This document shows positions 8,383-17,172 of a stretch of DNA of 64,000 nt, one piece after another. The stretch lies in NCBI GenBank assembly GCA_946479285.1, contig CAMLFH010000006.1, positions 62,001 to 126,000 of the forward strand. The letters run 5' to 3'. Every line of letters begins with the position of its first letter. Position 1 is the stretch's first letter. The position numbers and the translations under genes were made by a program. The DNA comes from an uncultured Flavobacteriales bacterium (GTDB lineage Bacteria > Bacteroidota > Bacteroidia > Flavobacteriales > Crocinitomicaceae). Below the pieces are notes generated by a model that was not told the DNA's origin, did not search any database, and saw only the letters and a program-made list of their open reading frames with translations.

Positions 8383-9390
8383 TTATTTCAAATACCCCTC
8401 TTTCCGTAAAATAACAGGCTTTGATCTCTTGACGGTTTTCTTTTCAACCATCACAGCAGTAGCTTTCACTGTCACTTTAATCGGATCGATGGTATTATCG
8501 TTGACAAGTCCAATGAGAATGGTTCCGGATAAAGGTGTTTTCATTTGGGCGGCTTCACTGATCACGTCACCGGTTTTATAGCGTTTGAATGCTTTATCGG
8601 TATTGAATAACTGAACATCTTCCCGGTTCGTCAGGAAATAATATTTGACATTGTCTTTCCCCTGGGCTTGGCTCATGTAATTGATGCCCGTTAAAGCCAA
8701 TGCAGCCATCGGACCGTAAGTTGGGATCATACCGACTACTTTGGAACCTGCACGGATAAAATCTGCCTTGGATTGATCGTATTCTTTTTGCCCTTCTTCG
8801 CCAACTACCAGGTAATAGCTCCATGCAACTGTGTTTGCAGGAAGATCAAAACTAACAACCTGGGAAGGCTTGTTTCCATTGAATGCATTTTGAGAAGAAA
8901 TCTGTACCGTGGTAGAAAAGAAATCCGCAAAAGTGGTATCTGTTTTCTCCGTGTATTCTTCCCAGCCATTCTCCTGGATCGTATCCGTGACCGTTCTCCA
9001 ATAAACTTCCGAATTAAATTTTTGGGTCTTTTCGCTTGCGGGAATTCGTTGGATATGGATTTTGCATTCTTTTTCAAACATTCCTTTATTGATGAGTCGG
9101 AATTTATAAATCCCGTTCTTAGAAACAGGGAAGGTTTTATGTTTGAGTTTTTTTGTTTCAACCTGGCTGAATTTGGTGATGTCCGGATAGTTTGCAACTT
9201 CCACTTCTACCAGTGACTTGCCTTTGAGCACTTCTAAATTCAGCACAATTTCATCTCCTTCAGCAAAACCAAAATAGAATTCCTTTTCTTCTGAGCTGCC
9301 AAGTTTAAAAGTAGATTCAAGCAGTTCAACCGCTTTCTGCGAATGAGCAAAGGGAGAAAGGAAGAGCAATGCAATGACAATCGATTTCAT
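8383..9390 (-). CDS. Secreted hypothetical protein
   Basis: The 335-residue product starts with a clear cleavable signal peptide (MKSIVIALLFLSPFAHSQ). The mature protein has an N-terminal half of alternating beta-like segments that includes GDEIVLNLEVLKGKSLVEVEV and a YKFRLINKG stretch. This resembles the emp24/GOLD-like or pre-peptidase beta sandwiches, but the match is weak. Around residues 215-240 a Gly/Ala-rich hydrophobic segment (GSKVVGMIPTYGPMAALAL) could embed in a membrane. I do not recognise a family. The gene at 9443 on the same strand is 52 bp upstream and may be co-transcribed. Confidence 0.6.
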   Translation of the reverse strand: MKSIVIALLFLSPFAHSQKAVELLESTFKLGSSEEKEFYFGFAEGDEIVLNLEVLKGKSLVEVEVANYPDITKFSQVETKKLKHKTFPVSKNGIYKFRLINKGMFEKECKIHIQRIPASEKTQKFNSEVYWRTVTDTIQENGWEEYTEKTDTTFADFFSTTVQISSQNAFNGNKPSQVVSFDLPANTVAWSYYLVVGEEGQKEYDQSKADFIRAGSKVVGMIPTYGPMAALALTGINYMSQAQGKDNVKYYFLTNREDVQLFNTDKAFKRYKTGDVISEAAQMKTPLSGTILIGLVNDNTIDPIKVTVKATAVMVEKKTVKRSKPVILRKEGYLK

Positions 9391-9442
9391 CGGACTAAAA
9401 ATGTTTCTGCGAAATTAAGGAATCGTTTGGTTAGTTTCTCTT

Positions 9443-9940
9443 TTAGTTGAGTTCTTCTTCTGTATTGGGAACCTCTTGAGGATTAATGGTATTACCCAGT
9501 GAATCTTTTGGCAAAGATTCTTTTTGATACGAAGCAGGATTTGATTCCGGGCTGGAAATCAGTACGAAAACAGCACCCGCAACTCCCATAACTACCATCG
9601 CAGCAAGAGCTATGATCAAAAATTTGTAATTCGTTTTTTTAGGTTCTGCAGTTCCGTATGAATTCGAATAATCTCCCGGAATACTGGTTTCTCTTCTTTT
9701 CTGAGGACCAGTTCGTGTAAAACCACTGGCAATGCGAGTCAATTGTTCTTTGGAAATGCTTTGCTGTCGGTTTGCAATTAATTCATTTGCACTGAATTGG
9801 AGGGTTCCATTATTTAAAGTGACATGATAGGAGAATTGTTCCGTGATGGTGTGAAATTGGTATGCACCTAAATCTGGCTCAAAGATTTTTACCTTACTCA
9901 ATAAATCTTTAATGTCGTGTTCAGAAAATTCCATATTCAT
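9443..9940 (-). CDS. Hypothetical single-pass membrane protein
   Basis: The 165-residue product has a soluble N-terminal region (1-105), one hydrophobic helix (about 106-127, IIALAAMVVMGVAGAVFVLI) and a short Ser/Pro-rich acidic tail. There is no cleavable signal, so the N-terminus is probably cytoplasmic. The start may be Met1 or Met3, two codons apart. The N-terminal part has no motif I recognise. Possibly functionally linked to the secreted protein encoded immediately downstream. Confidence 0.55.
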   Translation of the reverse strand: MNMEFSEHDIKDLLSKVKIFEPDLGAYQFHTITEQFSYHVTLNNGTLQFSANELIANRQQSISKEQLTRIASGFTRTGPQKRRETSIPGDYSNSYGTAEPKKTNYKFLIIALAAMVVMGVAGAVFVLISSPESNPASYQKESLPKDSLGNTINPQEVPNTEEELN

Positions 9941-10234
9941 CGTTGTCTTTTAATCGTTTTTAATCAGAAATGAATTACCAGTGCGGCATTTATTTTGAAT
10001 CCATTGCAAGATAGTGCATTCCGCTTGAAAAGTGATCAAATGAATTAGCTCAATTCTTTTATAACCGCGATAATCACATTCGTAAAACTTTACAAAACAA
10101 AGACATGGGACAAAACGCAGCCTGGTTTGTGTTTCCTGATAAGTAATTTACTCAGTAAAAAAGAAGAATTACTTTTTTTTTCAGTTGATTTGGTTACTTT
10201 TTGGGGAGAACGACACTACCTATAAAAAAAGACC
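9941..10234. other. Intergenic region between divergent genes, no gene seen
   Basis: About 294 bp of AT-rich DNA between the reverse gene at 9443-9940 and the forward lipoprotein at 10235. It must hold both promoters. A TTG and TTACTTTTTG stretch near 10190-10201 may be the forward promoter, but the match is weak. No structured RNA or repeat is evident. Confidence 0.5.
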
Positions 10235-11737
10235 ATGAATCAACTTATTCAACTATTAGTTTTTGGACTAACAACCGCTCTTGCCTGCACAGTTACTTCC
10301 TGTTCCGATGAATCAGGGAAGGCGACCATTGTTAAAACGGAAAAAGAGTTAGCGGCTCAGAAAGCCGACAATCAATCGGGCGATTATGTCACTCAGACCG
10401 AATCCCCGGTAAATTTCACCCCTTCGTTTTCGGTAAGATCCCAATCAAATAAGCAGAACACTCATCTGTCACTGGAAAAATTGAAAACCTCCTTTCGTTC
10501 GAAACCCCAGCAATTCATTCTTTCTACTAAAACAGACACCCTGATTATTGGAAAATCAGGAACACGTGTGCACGTTCCGGCGGTTTCTTTTGTGGATAAA
10601 GCAGGAAAGGAGGCTTTGGGTGAAATTGTTTTTTCACTGATCGAATGTTATTCACCCCTGGAAATGTATGCACACAATCTAAGTACGTTTACCGCAGAAG
10701 GCAGATTATTGGAAACAGGTGGCTCCGTTTTTACGGATGTCACACAAGCAGGCGAACAGCTCCAATTGAAACCAGGGAAGAAACTGCAAATGGATTTTCC
10801 CAAAGGAGAATCAGATCTGCCCGGAATGCAGGAATTTAAAGGAGTTACAAATGCGGATGGTATTGTAGAATGGAATAATGCAGCACCTGAAAGGAGAACT
10901 TCTACGAAATTCACCTCCTCCACCGAATTTGGAAGAAATGGAGCGTTGAATGTGGTTTCAAATGCTGCTCCGCGTATCAACCTGATAGAAATGCAAAAGG
11001 AAAAAGAGGAAACTGATTTGTCTTCTTTGAAATTGGATAAGGAAGAAGGAACACTGGCAGATTGGATCGAAAAACAGCCATTGAAAAAAGGAACTTTGAG
11101 TGAAAAATTCGTTGATGGCTATGAGGTTGAATTGCGGATGTCTTTTGATAAAAAAGGAAAGATTGCCGAATTGAAATCGACACGCTTGGTGGAGCAGACT
11201 TTGCTGGATGAATTGTACCGGTTCTTCCTGAAAGCTCCGGCAGTAAGTATGTCTAAAATTCAGGCAAGAGAATTGTACCAGGCTACTCTCCGGGGGAAAA
11301 TGATCACCAAAGAGAAAGAATTGAGGGAATATTATGCCAAAAACAATTTACCGTGGGATCCGGCTTTTGATGAAGGGTTGGCGCAGGAAATGGAATATTA
11401 TACACTAAACATCGGTTGGATTGGCTGGGTAAACTGTGATCGTTTCAGCAATGATTCCCGTGAAAAGGTAAGTATGACCATGCATGCAGATGAAAAAACT
11501 TCTGTTTTTATGATTTTTTCGAAAATTGCTTCCCAAATCGCTCCTGCACGCTACAATAATACGGCTCAATTCCATGCTGTTCCGCTCGGTGAACCGATTC
11601 GCATCATTGCTATCCGTATAGAAAATGATGTTGTTTTCATGGATCGCATAGATAGGGAGGTAAGTGCCGGTTTTGTGAATTTAAATCTCACGACCAGGGT
11701 TTCGAAAGAAGAAATACAAAAAGCCTTTGAGTTTTAG
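10235..11737 (+). CDS. Large lipoprotein with ZU5-like beta domain
   Basis: The 500-residue product has a lipoprotein signal ending TVTSC (Cys23). Residues about 100-210 hold the block TDTLIIGKSGTRVHVPAVSF with GEIVFSLIECYSPLEM, similar to the ZU5-like beta-sandwich found in Bacteroidota surface lipoproteins. The C-terminal third includes IGWIGWVNCDRF, a motif I associate with the same group of proteins. Probably outer-membrane anchored; function unknown. Monocistronic, with a 110-bp gap to the next gene. Confidence 0.65.
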   Translation: MNQLIQLLVFGLTTALACTVTSCSDESGKATIVKTEKELAAQKADNQSGDYVTQTESPVNFTPSFSVRSQSNKQNTHLSLEKLKTSFRSKPQQFILSTKTDTLIIGKSGTRVHVPAVSFVDKAGKEALGEIVFSLIECYSPLEMYAHNLSTFTAEGRLLETGGSVFTDVTQAGEQLQLKPGKKLQMDFPKGESDLPGMQEFKGVTNADGIVEWNNAAPERRTSTKFTSSTEFGRNGALNVVSNAAPRINLIEMQKEKEETDLSSLKLDKEEGTLADWIEKQPLKKGTLSEKFVDGYEVELRMSFDKKGKIAELKSTRLVEQTLLDELYRFFLKAPAVSMSKIQARELYQATLRGKMITKEKELREYYAKNNLPWDPAFDEGLAQEMEYYTLNIGWIGWVNCDRFSNDSREKVSMTMHADEKTSVFMIFSKIASQIAPARYNNTAQFHAVPLGEPIRIIAIRIENDVVFMDRIDREVSAGFVNLNLTTRVSKEEIQKAFEF

Positions 11738-11847
11738 TTCGGATCACTAATTATTGTACCTTGTGATACTATTCTGCTTATTTCGGTGAAGAAATTTGTT
11801 CGTGACCATCATAAGAACAAACAGCCATACGAGCTAAAATAAAAAAA

Positions 11848-12591
11848 ATGAGTGAACAAAAAATGGCAGTCTTAATAGACGCCGATAACGTACCTTATTC
11901 CAGTATCAAAGAAATGCTGGAAGAAGTGGCAAAGAACGGCACGCCGACAATTAAACGCATTTATGCCGACTGGACAAAGCCCAATGCAAACGGGTGGAAA
12001 GCGGTTCTTCTTGAAAATGCCATTACCCCGATTCAACAATATAGTTATACTACTGGAAAGAACTCAAGTGATAGCGCCCTGATCATCGATGCGATGGATA
12101 TTCTGTATTCACAGCAGGTGGATGCTTTTTGTATCGTTTCTTCAGATAGTGACTTTACAAGACTTGCAATCCGATTACGTGAATCAGGGAAGAAAGTAAT
12201 GGGAATAGGTGAAAAGAAAACACCGCTTCCGTTTATTACTGCTTGTGATAAATTCGTTTATATCGAAATTCTGAAGCAAAAATCACCTCCTGTGAAATCT
12301 GAGGAAAAACAAAAGGAGAATAAGAAAGAAACGGCTCCAATGAATAAGGTCGATCTGAATTTAGTGACCTTTCTGAAAGAAAATGTGAGTGATTTGGCAG
12401 ATGATACAGGCTGGACATTCCTGGGGGAATTGGGTAATTTCCTATTGAAGAAGAAACGTGATTTTGATCCGCGGAATTATGGGTTCCAAAAATTACTTCC
12501 GCTGATTAAAAGCACCAATGAGTTTGAAATTGATATCCGTGAAACAACCAATAAGAACACCAAACATATTTATGTGAAAGTGAAAGAATAG
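11848..12591 (+). CDS. NYN-domain ribonuclease-like protein with C-terminal OST-HTH/LOTUS domain
   Basis: A 247-residue cytoplasmic protein. Residues 6-140 form a NYN (PIN-like) nuclease domain with conserved acidic residues in LIDADN (Asp11, Asp13), NSSDSALI (Asp75) and SSDSDF (Asp100, Asp102). A Lys/Glu-rich linker (145-165) leads to a C-terminal winged-helix OST-HTH/LOTUS domain (about 168-245) with YGFQKLLPLIKS. NYN-OST-HTH proteins (LabA/YacP-related) are thought to cut or bind RNA. All catalytic acids appear present, so activity is plausible. Monocistronic. Confidence 0.88.
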   Translation: MSEQKMAVLIDADNVPYSSIKEMLEEVAKNGTPTIKRIYADWTKPNANGWKAVLLENAITPIQQYSYTTGKNSSDSALIIDAMDILYSQQVDAFCIVSSDSDFTRLAIRLRESGKKVMGIGEKKTPLPFITACDKFVYIEILKQKSPPVKSEEKQKENKKETAPMNKVDLNLVTFLKENVSDLADDTGWTFLGELGNFLLKKKRDFDPRNYGFQKLLPLIKSTNEFEIDIRETTNKNTKHIYVKVKE

Positions 12592-12602
12592 CTTTTGGAT
12601 TA

Positions 12603-12638
12603 TGAGTGTGAGGATTTAACTCTCTGTCCTCACACTCA
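12603..12638. terminator. Bidirectional hairpin between convergent genes
   Basis: Perfect 12-bp arms TGAGTGTGAGGA and TCCTCACACTCA with a 12-nt loop. The flanking T-run is weak on both strands, so this is a terminator by position rather than by a full signature. Confidence 0.65.
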
Positions 12639-12646
12639 CACTTCTT

Positions 12647-13720
12647 TCAACATCCATCATCCCAGGGACCATTTTTTGTTACCGGTGTAAACGAATCTCC
12701 GGTGAAACGGACCAAACCGCCGCCGCCGCCAATCCAAAACATCCCGGAACGGTCCTGGTAAAAGGTTTGTACAGCTCCCATGTGAAGTCCCTGCTTTTCA
12801 TTGAAATGGTAAATTTGCTGATTCTGATAAATATAAGCCCCGAAACCTTCACACGAAAACCAAATTGTTCCTTTATTATCTTCATAGATTGTCCAGACTT
12901 CATTGCCTCCAATCCCGTTTTTGGAATTGAAATTGGTGAATCCCTTTTTGCCCTTCTCCAAAGGATTGTATTTACTCACACCGCCATCCATCGAGCCAAA
13001 CCAGACATTTCCCTGCGTGTCTTCCAGGATACAGGTTAGGTCATTCGAACACAAACCGTCTTTCTCTGTGAATTGTTGGAAAGTAGTTCCGTTAAATTTG
13101 AATGCCCCTTTGTCTGCAGTAGCAAACCACATGTTTCCTTTTTTGTCTTCGGTTATTGAACGGATCCAGCTTTTTTCTGCATTCGGAATAGAAACGGCTT
13201 CAAAGTTAGTACCATTGAATCGGCACAATCCCTGCGCTGTTCCAACCCAGATTGTTCCTCTACTATCCTGGAAAATACTCCACGTACTTTTACTGCTCAA
13301 ACCCTCATTCTCTCCAAAATTTTGAAAGTCTTTACCAGGTCCGGCCGCAAGATCAAACCTGGAAACTCCGTTGTTTGTTGAAAACCATACTTTTCCCTGT
13401 TTATCTTCCATGATGCCTGTAACCTGCGAACCAGCCAATCCGTCGCCGGTATTCCGGTAGGAAAGTTTATAGCCGTCGAAAAGTGCTAAGCCGTCCGAGT
13501 TTGTCCCAAACCACAAAAAACCTCTGCTGTCCTGGAAAGCACGACGAACATATTCGCTCACCGAATTGGTAGAATAACAGGGAGGCTGTGGACCATAGAC
13601 CAGGGAATCTTCCAGGTGATCCATTTTAGAAACAGACGCTTCCTGCTTTTTAAGTTCCAGGCTTTGAGCGCTGTAAAGACAGAGAGTCAATGAGCTTCCG
13701 ATGATTAAAATTGCTTTCAT
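12647..13720 (-). CDS. Secreted seven-repeat propeller protein (two-component-regulator propeller repeats)
   Basis: The preferred start at 13720 (second Met of METRKIMKAIL) gives a signal peptide ending near CLYSAQS. The mature part carries seven repeats of the two-component regulator propeller type, recognisable by FLWFGTNSDG, KVWFSTNNG, TIWVGTAQG, NMWFATADKG, NVWFGSMDGG, TIWFSCEGFG and MFWIGGGGG, enough for one seven-bladed propeller. In hybrid two-component systems two such propellers precede a Y_Y_Y domain and a kinase; here the protein ends after one propeller, so it is a free periplasmic or secreted ligand-binding domain. Ligand unknown. Confidence 0.85.
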   Translation of the reverse strand: MKAILIIGSSLTLCLYSAQSLELKKQEASVSKMDHLEDSLVYGPQPPCYSTNSVSEYVRRAFQDSRGFLWFGTNSDGLALFDGYKLSYRNTGDGLAGSQVTGIMEDKQGKVWFSTNNGVSRFDLAAGPGKDFQNFGENEGLSSKSTWSIFQDSRGTIWVGTAQGLCRFNGTNFEAVSIPNAEKSWIRSITEDKKGNMWFATADKGAFKFNGTTFQQFTEKDGLCSNDLTCILEDTQGNVWFGSMDGGVSKYNPLEKGKKGFTNFNSKNGIGGNEVWTIYEDNKGTIWFSCEGFGAYIYQNQQIYHFNEKQGLHMGAVQTFYQDRSGMFWIGGGGGLVRFTGDSFTPVTKNGPWDDGC

Positions 13721-14045
13721 AATTTTTCGTGTTTCCATAAAAATAGAGCGTACTGATTTTAATCCGTTTAAAGCAATGTAAATTAACGTAAAAATTAAAA
13801 GTCTCCCGCGGATAGTGCAGATTTATAAGGTAGTATATGGGGTAGAATTTCGATGCTATTAATTCATAGAAGGAGCCTTTCGTCTTCAGATGTTTTGCAT
13901 TTTCCTGAGGGAAAAATTGGGTATAGTTTAATGGGGTGTATCCATGGGAAATATACGATCTGCGTTATCTGCGAAATCAGCGGGAAAAATATGCATCATT
14001 ATTCTGAATAATCCCTAAATTTGGGACTCATTAACGAAGCATTTT
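13721..14045. other. Intergenic region between divergent genes, with a dispersed repeat and a promoter-like element
   Basis: About 325 bp without a gene. Bases 13957-13988 carry an ATCTGCG-type repeat (GATCTGCGTTATCTGCG then CGGGAAA), a related copy of which lies at 24500-24524. A TAAATTTG element at 14016-14023, 22 bp before the aminotransferase start, fits the Bacteroidota -7 consensus. Confidence 0.55.
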
Positions 14046-15236
14046 ATGATTCAATTATCAAATCGCGTATTGGAAATGGAAGAGTCGGCAACCTTGGCTA
14101 TGTCTCGAAAAAGTAGAGAATTACGTGCAGAGGGGAAAGACATTATTTCATTAAGCCTGGGAGAACCTGATTTTCATACTCCGGATTTTATTAAAAAAGC
14201 AGCCCGGGAGGCAATGGACCAGAACTTCACAACATATACTCCTGTTCCCGGATACGATGATTTGAGAGATGCTATTGCCAACAAGTTCAACCGCGATAAC
14301 GGAATTCCTTACAAACGTGAGAATATCGTTGTTTCAACCGGTGCAAAACAATCTATCGCCAATTTGGTAATGGCTGCGATCAATCCCGGTGATGAGGTAA
14401 TTATCCCGGCGCCTTATTGGGTTTCCTATGCTGAAATTGTGAAAGTTGCAGGTGGTATTCCGGTGGTTGTTCCAACAACTATTGAAAGTGATTTTAAATT
14501 CACCCCGGACCAATTCCGTAAAGCGCTTTCACCCAAATCAAAAATGATGATGTTCTCATCTCCGTGCAATCCTACAGGAACAGTTTACACCAAAGAGGAG
14601 TTAAGAGCATTGGCAGATGTGGTAAAAGAAAATCCAAATCTGATCGTGATGTCTGATGAGATTTATGAGCATATTAATTTCGTAGGGCATAACCATTCCA
14701 TGGCACAATTTGAAGATGTCCGCGAACAGATCGTAACTGTAAACGGTGTTTCAAAAGCGTGGGCAATGACAGGCTGGCGAGTTGGATACATCGGTGCTCC
14801 GAAAGAAATAGCAGATGCCTGCAACAAAATACAAGGTCAGTTCACTTCAGGAACATGTTCCATTGCGCAACGCGCTACTATTGCAGCCGTTGATGCAGAT
14901 CCTGCAATCCTGAAAGACATGGTGAAAGCGTTTGAAAACAGACGTGCTTTGGTACTGGATGCATTGGATAAAATGCCAGGTGTGAAAACCAACAAACCCG
15001 GAGGAGCTTTTTACGTGTTCCCGGATATTTCAAGCTTCTTTGGCAAAACGAACGGCGGAACAAGCATTCAAAGTGCAGAAGATCTGTGCATGTACCTATT
15101 GGATAAAGGTGTTGCATTGGTTTCCGGTGAAGCATTTGGTGATGCCAATTGCATGCGGATTTCTTATGCTGCATCCGAAGAAACCCTGACAGAAGCAATG
15201 AAACGCGTTGCAAACGCATTAGCAGAATTGAACTAA
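14046..15236 (+). CDS. Class I/II PLP-dependent aminotransferase (aspartate aminotransferase family)
   Basis: A 396-residue cytoplasmic enzyme with the full subgroup I-gamma signature: SLGEPDFHTP at the N-terminus, SSPCNPTGTVY (cofactor Asn), MSDEIYEHI (pyridine-binding Asp204) and VNGVSKAWAMTGWRVGY (PLP Lys237), plus a C-terminal MRISYAAS with the carboxylate-binding Arg. It transfers an amino group between aspartate (or a related amino acid) and 2-oxoglutarate. The stop codon directly abuts the ATG of the next gene, so the two are translationally coupled. Confidence 0.92.
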   Translation: MIQLSNRVLEMEESATLAMSRKSRELRAEGKDIISLSLGEPDFHTPDFIKKAAREAMDQNFTTYTPVPGYDDLRDAIANKFNRDNGIPYKRENIVVSTGAKQSIANLVMAAINPGDEVIIPAPYWVSYAEIVKVAGGIPVVVPTTIESDFKFTPDQFRKALSPKSKMMMFSSPCNPTGTVYTKEELRALADVVKENPNLIVMSDEIYEHINFVGHNHSMAQFEDVREQIVTVNGVSKAWAMTGWRVGYIGAPKEIADACNKIQGQFTSGTCSIAQRATIAAVDADPAILKDMVKAFENRRALVLDALDKMPGVKTNKPGGAFYVFPDISSFFGKTNGGTSIQSAEDLCMYLLDKGVALVSGEAFGDANCMRISYAASEETLTEAMKRVANALAELN

Positions 15237-16226
15237 ATGACAATACACGAAATACTTGCTGCATTCAAAACCAAACGCATTTTAGTGATTGGTGATGTAA
15301 TGATAGATGAATACATGCTGGGGAAAGTACATCGTATCAGCCCCGAAGCTCCGGTTCCGATCATCAGTTTAGGAAAAGAAGAGCAGCGTTTGGGTGGAGC
15401 AGCGAATGTAGCTTTGAACCTGCAGGCTCTGGGAGCAACTCCTATGTTGTGTTCCGTTGTTGGGAACGACAAAAAAGGAACCGATTTCATTGAATTACTG
15501 CGTGATCAGGGAATGCCAATGAATGGGATTATCCGAAGCGGAGAACGCGTAACAACAGTAAAAACCCGTGTCATTGGAAATAACCAGCACTTGCTGCGCA
15601 TTGATGCGGAAGATAATCATCCGCTTTCTGTTTCCGAAGAAAAAGATTTTTTGGAGACGATCAAAACAATCCTGGAGACTGAAACAATCGATGCAATCAT
15701 TTTTGAAGATTACAATAAAGGAGTACTTACACCACGGATCATCAGTGAAATAACGAATTTGGCAAACTCAAAAGGAATTCCAACTACGGTAGATCCAAAA
15801 AAAGACAATTTCCTGGCCTACAAAGGAGTTACTTTGTTCAAGCCCAACCTGAAAGAATTGAAAGAAGGAATCGGGATTGATTGTACTTATCAACAAATTG
15901 ATTTGTTCAATCAGGCAGTCGCTCAATTGGAAAAAGAACTCAATAACGAGATAACGTTCGTAACACTTTCGGAATCCGGCGTTTTCATTAAAAAAGACGA
16001 AGCGCGTTACCATACTCCGGCACATTTCAGGAATATTGCAGACGTTAGCGGGGCAGGGGATACAGTGATTTCGGTAGCTACTTTGTGTCTCACAGCAGAA
16101 CTTTCCATCGAAAGCATTGCCGAATTATCGAACCTTGCAGGAGGTTTGGTTTGTGAGAAAAGTGGAGTAGTAAGTATCGAACCCGATCAGTTGATACAAG
16201 AGTGTGAAGGAAAACAATACAATTAA
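15237..16226 (+). CDS. PfkB-family kinase, heptose-7-phosphate kinase-like (HldE N-terminal domain type)
   Basis: The 329-residue product corresponds to the kinase half of bifunctional HldE/RfaE: VIGDVMIDEYMLGKV and GGAANVALNLQALGA near the N-terminus, an FEDYNKGVLT block, and the catalytic ADVSGAGDTVISV with the PfkB Asp. HldE phosphorylates D-glycero-D-manno-heptose-7-phosphate on the way to ADP-heptose. The C-terminal cytidylyltransferase-type domain is absent, as in split (HldA-like) systems; no partner gene is in the window. It starts immediately at the aminotransferase stop. The sugar specificity is inferred from similarity alone. Confidence 0.82.
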   Translation: MTIHEILAAFKTKRILVIGDVMIDEYMLGKVHRISPEAPVPIISLGKEEQRLGGAANVALNLQALGATPMLCSVVGNDKKGTDFIELLRDQGMPMNGIIRSGERVTTVKTRVIGNNQHLLRIDAEDNHPLSVSEEKDFLETIKTILETETIDAIIFEDYNKGVLTPRIISEITNLANSKGIPTTVDPKKDNFLAYKGVTLFKPNLKELKEGIGIDCTYQQIDLFNQAVAQLEKELNNEITFVTLSESGVFIKKDEARYHTPAHFRNIADVSGAGDTVISVATLCLTAELSIESIAELSNLAGGLVCEKSGVVSIEPDQLIQECEGKQYN

Positions 16227-16230
16227 TGTG

Positions 16231-16327
16231 AAATTGAAAATTGAAAAGTAAGAGTCGGTTATGCATAATCGATTCGAATAACAAGGAATAAAACCTTTTC
16301 AATTCTCAATTTTCCATTCTCAATTAA
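16231..16327. repeat. Intergenic inverted repeat of AATTGAAAATTGA syllables
   Basis: The left arm AAATTGAAAATTGAAAAG (16231-16248) pairs with CTTTTCAATTCTCAATTT further on, followed by another CCATTCTCAATT unit. It has a 7-8 nt periodicity. It fills nearly the whole gap before ubiE. Confidence 0.65.
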
Positions 16328-16332
16328 TAAAG

Positions 16333-17064
16333 ATGGAAAGAAAAGTTGTAAAACCCTACGGTAAAGAAGATAAATCAAAGAAAGAAGAAGTTGCTGAGAT
16401 GTTCAACAAGATCTCAAAGCGTTACGACTTTCTGAATCACTTTTTATCCCTTGGAATTGATAAGATCTGGAGAAGGAAAGCAGTAAACATGTTGAAGGAG
16501 ATTCAGCCAAAACGCATGTTGGACATGGCAACCGGAACAGGTGATTTTGCAATTCAGTTGATGAAATTAAACCCGGTAGAAATTGTCGGGATGGACATTT
16601 CTGAAGGAATGCTGGAAGTTGGTCGGGAAAAAATGAAGAAACGCAGTTTGGATAAAATCATTTCCATGCGTCTTGGAGATTCAGAGAATCTGCCCTTTGA
16701 AGACAATTATTTCGATGCGCTTACGGTTGGTTTTGGAGTACGCAACTACGAAAATCTGGAAAAAGGTCTGTCGGAAATGCTGCGTGTAGTCCGTCCCGGA
16801 GGAAAATTGATCATTTTGGAGTTTTCAAAACCGAAGAAATTCCCGGTGAAACAATATTATTCCTTCCATTCCAAATACATCATCCCATTTTTTGGAAAAC
16901 GGATTTCGAAAGATGATAAAGCATACGCTTACTTGCCTGAATCAGTTGCTGCATTCCCGGAAGGAAAAGATTTTACGGATATTTTGGAAAAACTGGGCTA
17001 CAAAAAAGTAGCAGCAAGAATGGTTTCCGGCGGAATAGCAACGATCTATTCGGGGATAAAATAG
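16333..17064 (+). CDS. ubiE: Demethylmenaquinone methyltransferase
   Basis: A 243-residue class I SAM methyltransferase of the UbiE/MenG family. It has [29 protein letters not shown] at the N-terminus (UbiE signature region), SAM motif [25 protein letters not shown] (motif II), and the second UbiE signature [17 protein letters not shown]. It methylates demethylmenaquinone in the last step of menaquinone synthesis; menaquinone is the respiratory quinone of Bacteroidota. The neighbouring porT gene downstream is a conserved arrangement in Flavobacteriia. Confidence 0.93.
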   Translation: MERKVVKPYGKEDKSKKEEVAEMFNKISKRYDFLNHFLSLGIDKIWRRKAVNMLKEIQPKRMLDMATGTGDFAIQLMKLNPVEIVGMDISEGMLEVGREKMKKRSLDKIISMRLGDSENLPFEDNYFDALTVGFGVRNYENLEKGLSEMLRVVRPGGKLIILEFSKPKKFPVKQYYSFHSKYIIPFFGKRISKDDKAYAYLPESVAAFPEGKDFTDILEKLGYKKVAARMVSGGIATIYSGIK

Positions 17065-17131
17065 TTGAAAAGTTCAAAGGTTCAAATGTTCCAAGGTTTC
17101 AACTTTTGAACATTTTTAACGCTTTGAACTG
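17065..17131. repeat. Intergenic inverted repeat of TTCAAAGG syllables, possibly a terminator
   Basis: Repeated GTTCAAA units in one half (AAAGTTCAAAGGTTCAAATG) face TTTGAAC units in the other (CTTTTGAACATTTTT, CTTTGAACTG), followed by a run of T. A sister copy lies at 46735-46797. Confidence 0.65.
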
Positions 17132-17172
17132 ATTTTTTTAAAATAAAAAAAATCAAACATCGTTTAAAAAGT

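Noticed and set aside
8805..9216. Overlapping forward and reverse open frames inside the secreted protein gene at 8383-9390
   Set aside because: The reverse-strand gene has a good signal peptide and a coherent sequence; the others lack any start context or protein pattern.
9941..10234. A short frame MGQNAAWFVFPDK near 10105 considered as a leader peptide
   Set aside because: Only 13 codons, no structured attenuator after it, and no amino-acid run that would suggest leader control.
16231..17131. Syllable repeats considered as a CRISPR array or integron attC site
   Set aside because: Units are 7-8 nt, contain no spacers of constant length, no cas or integrase gene is near, and arms are inverted rather than direct.
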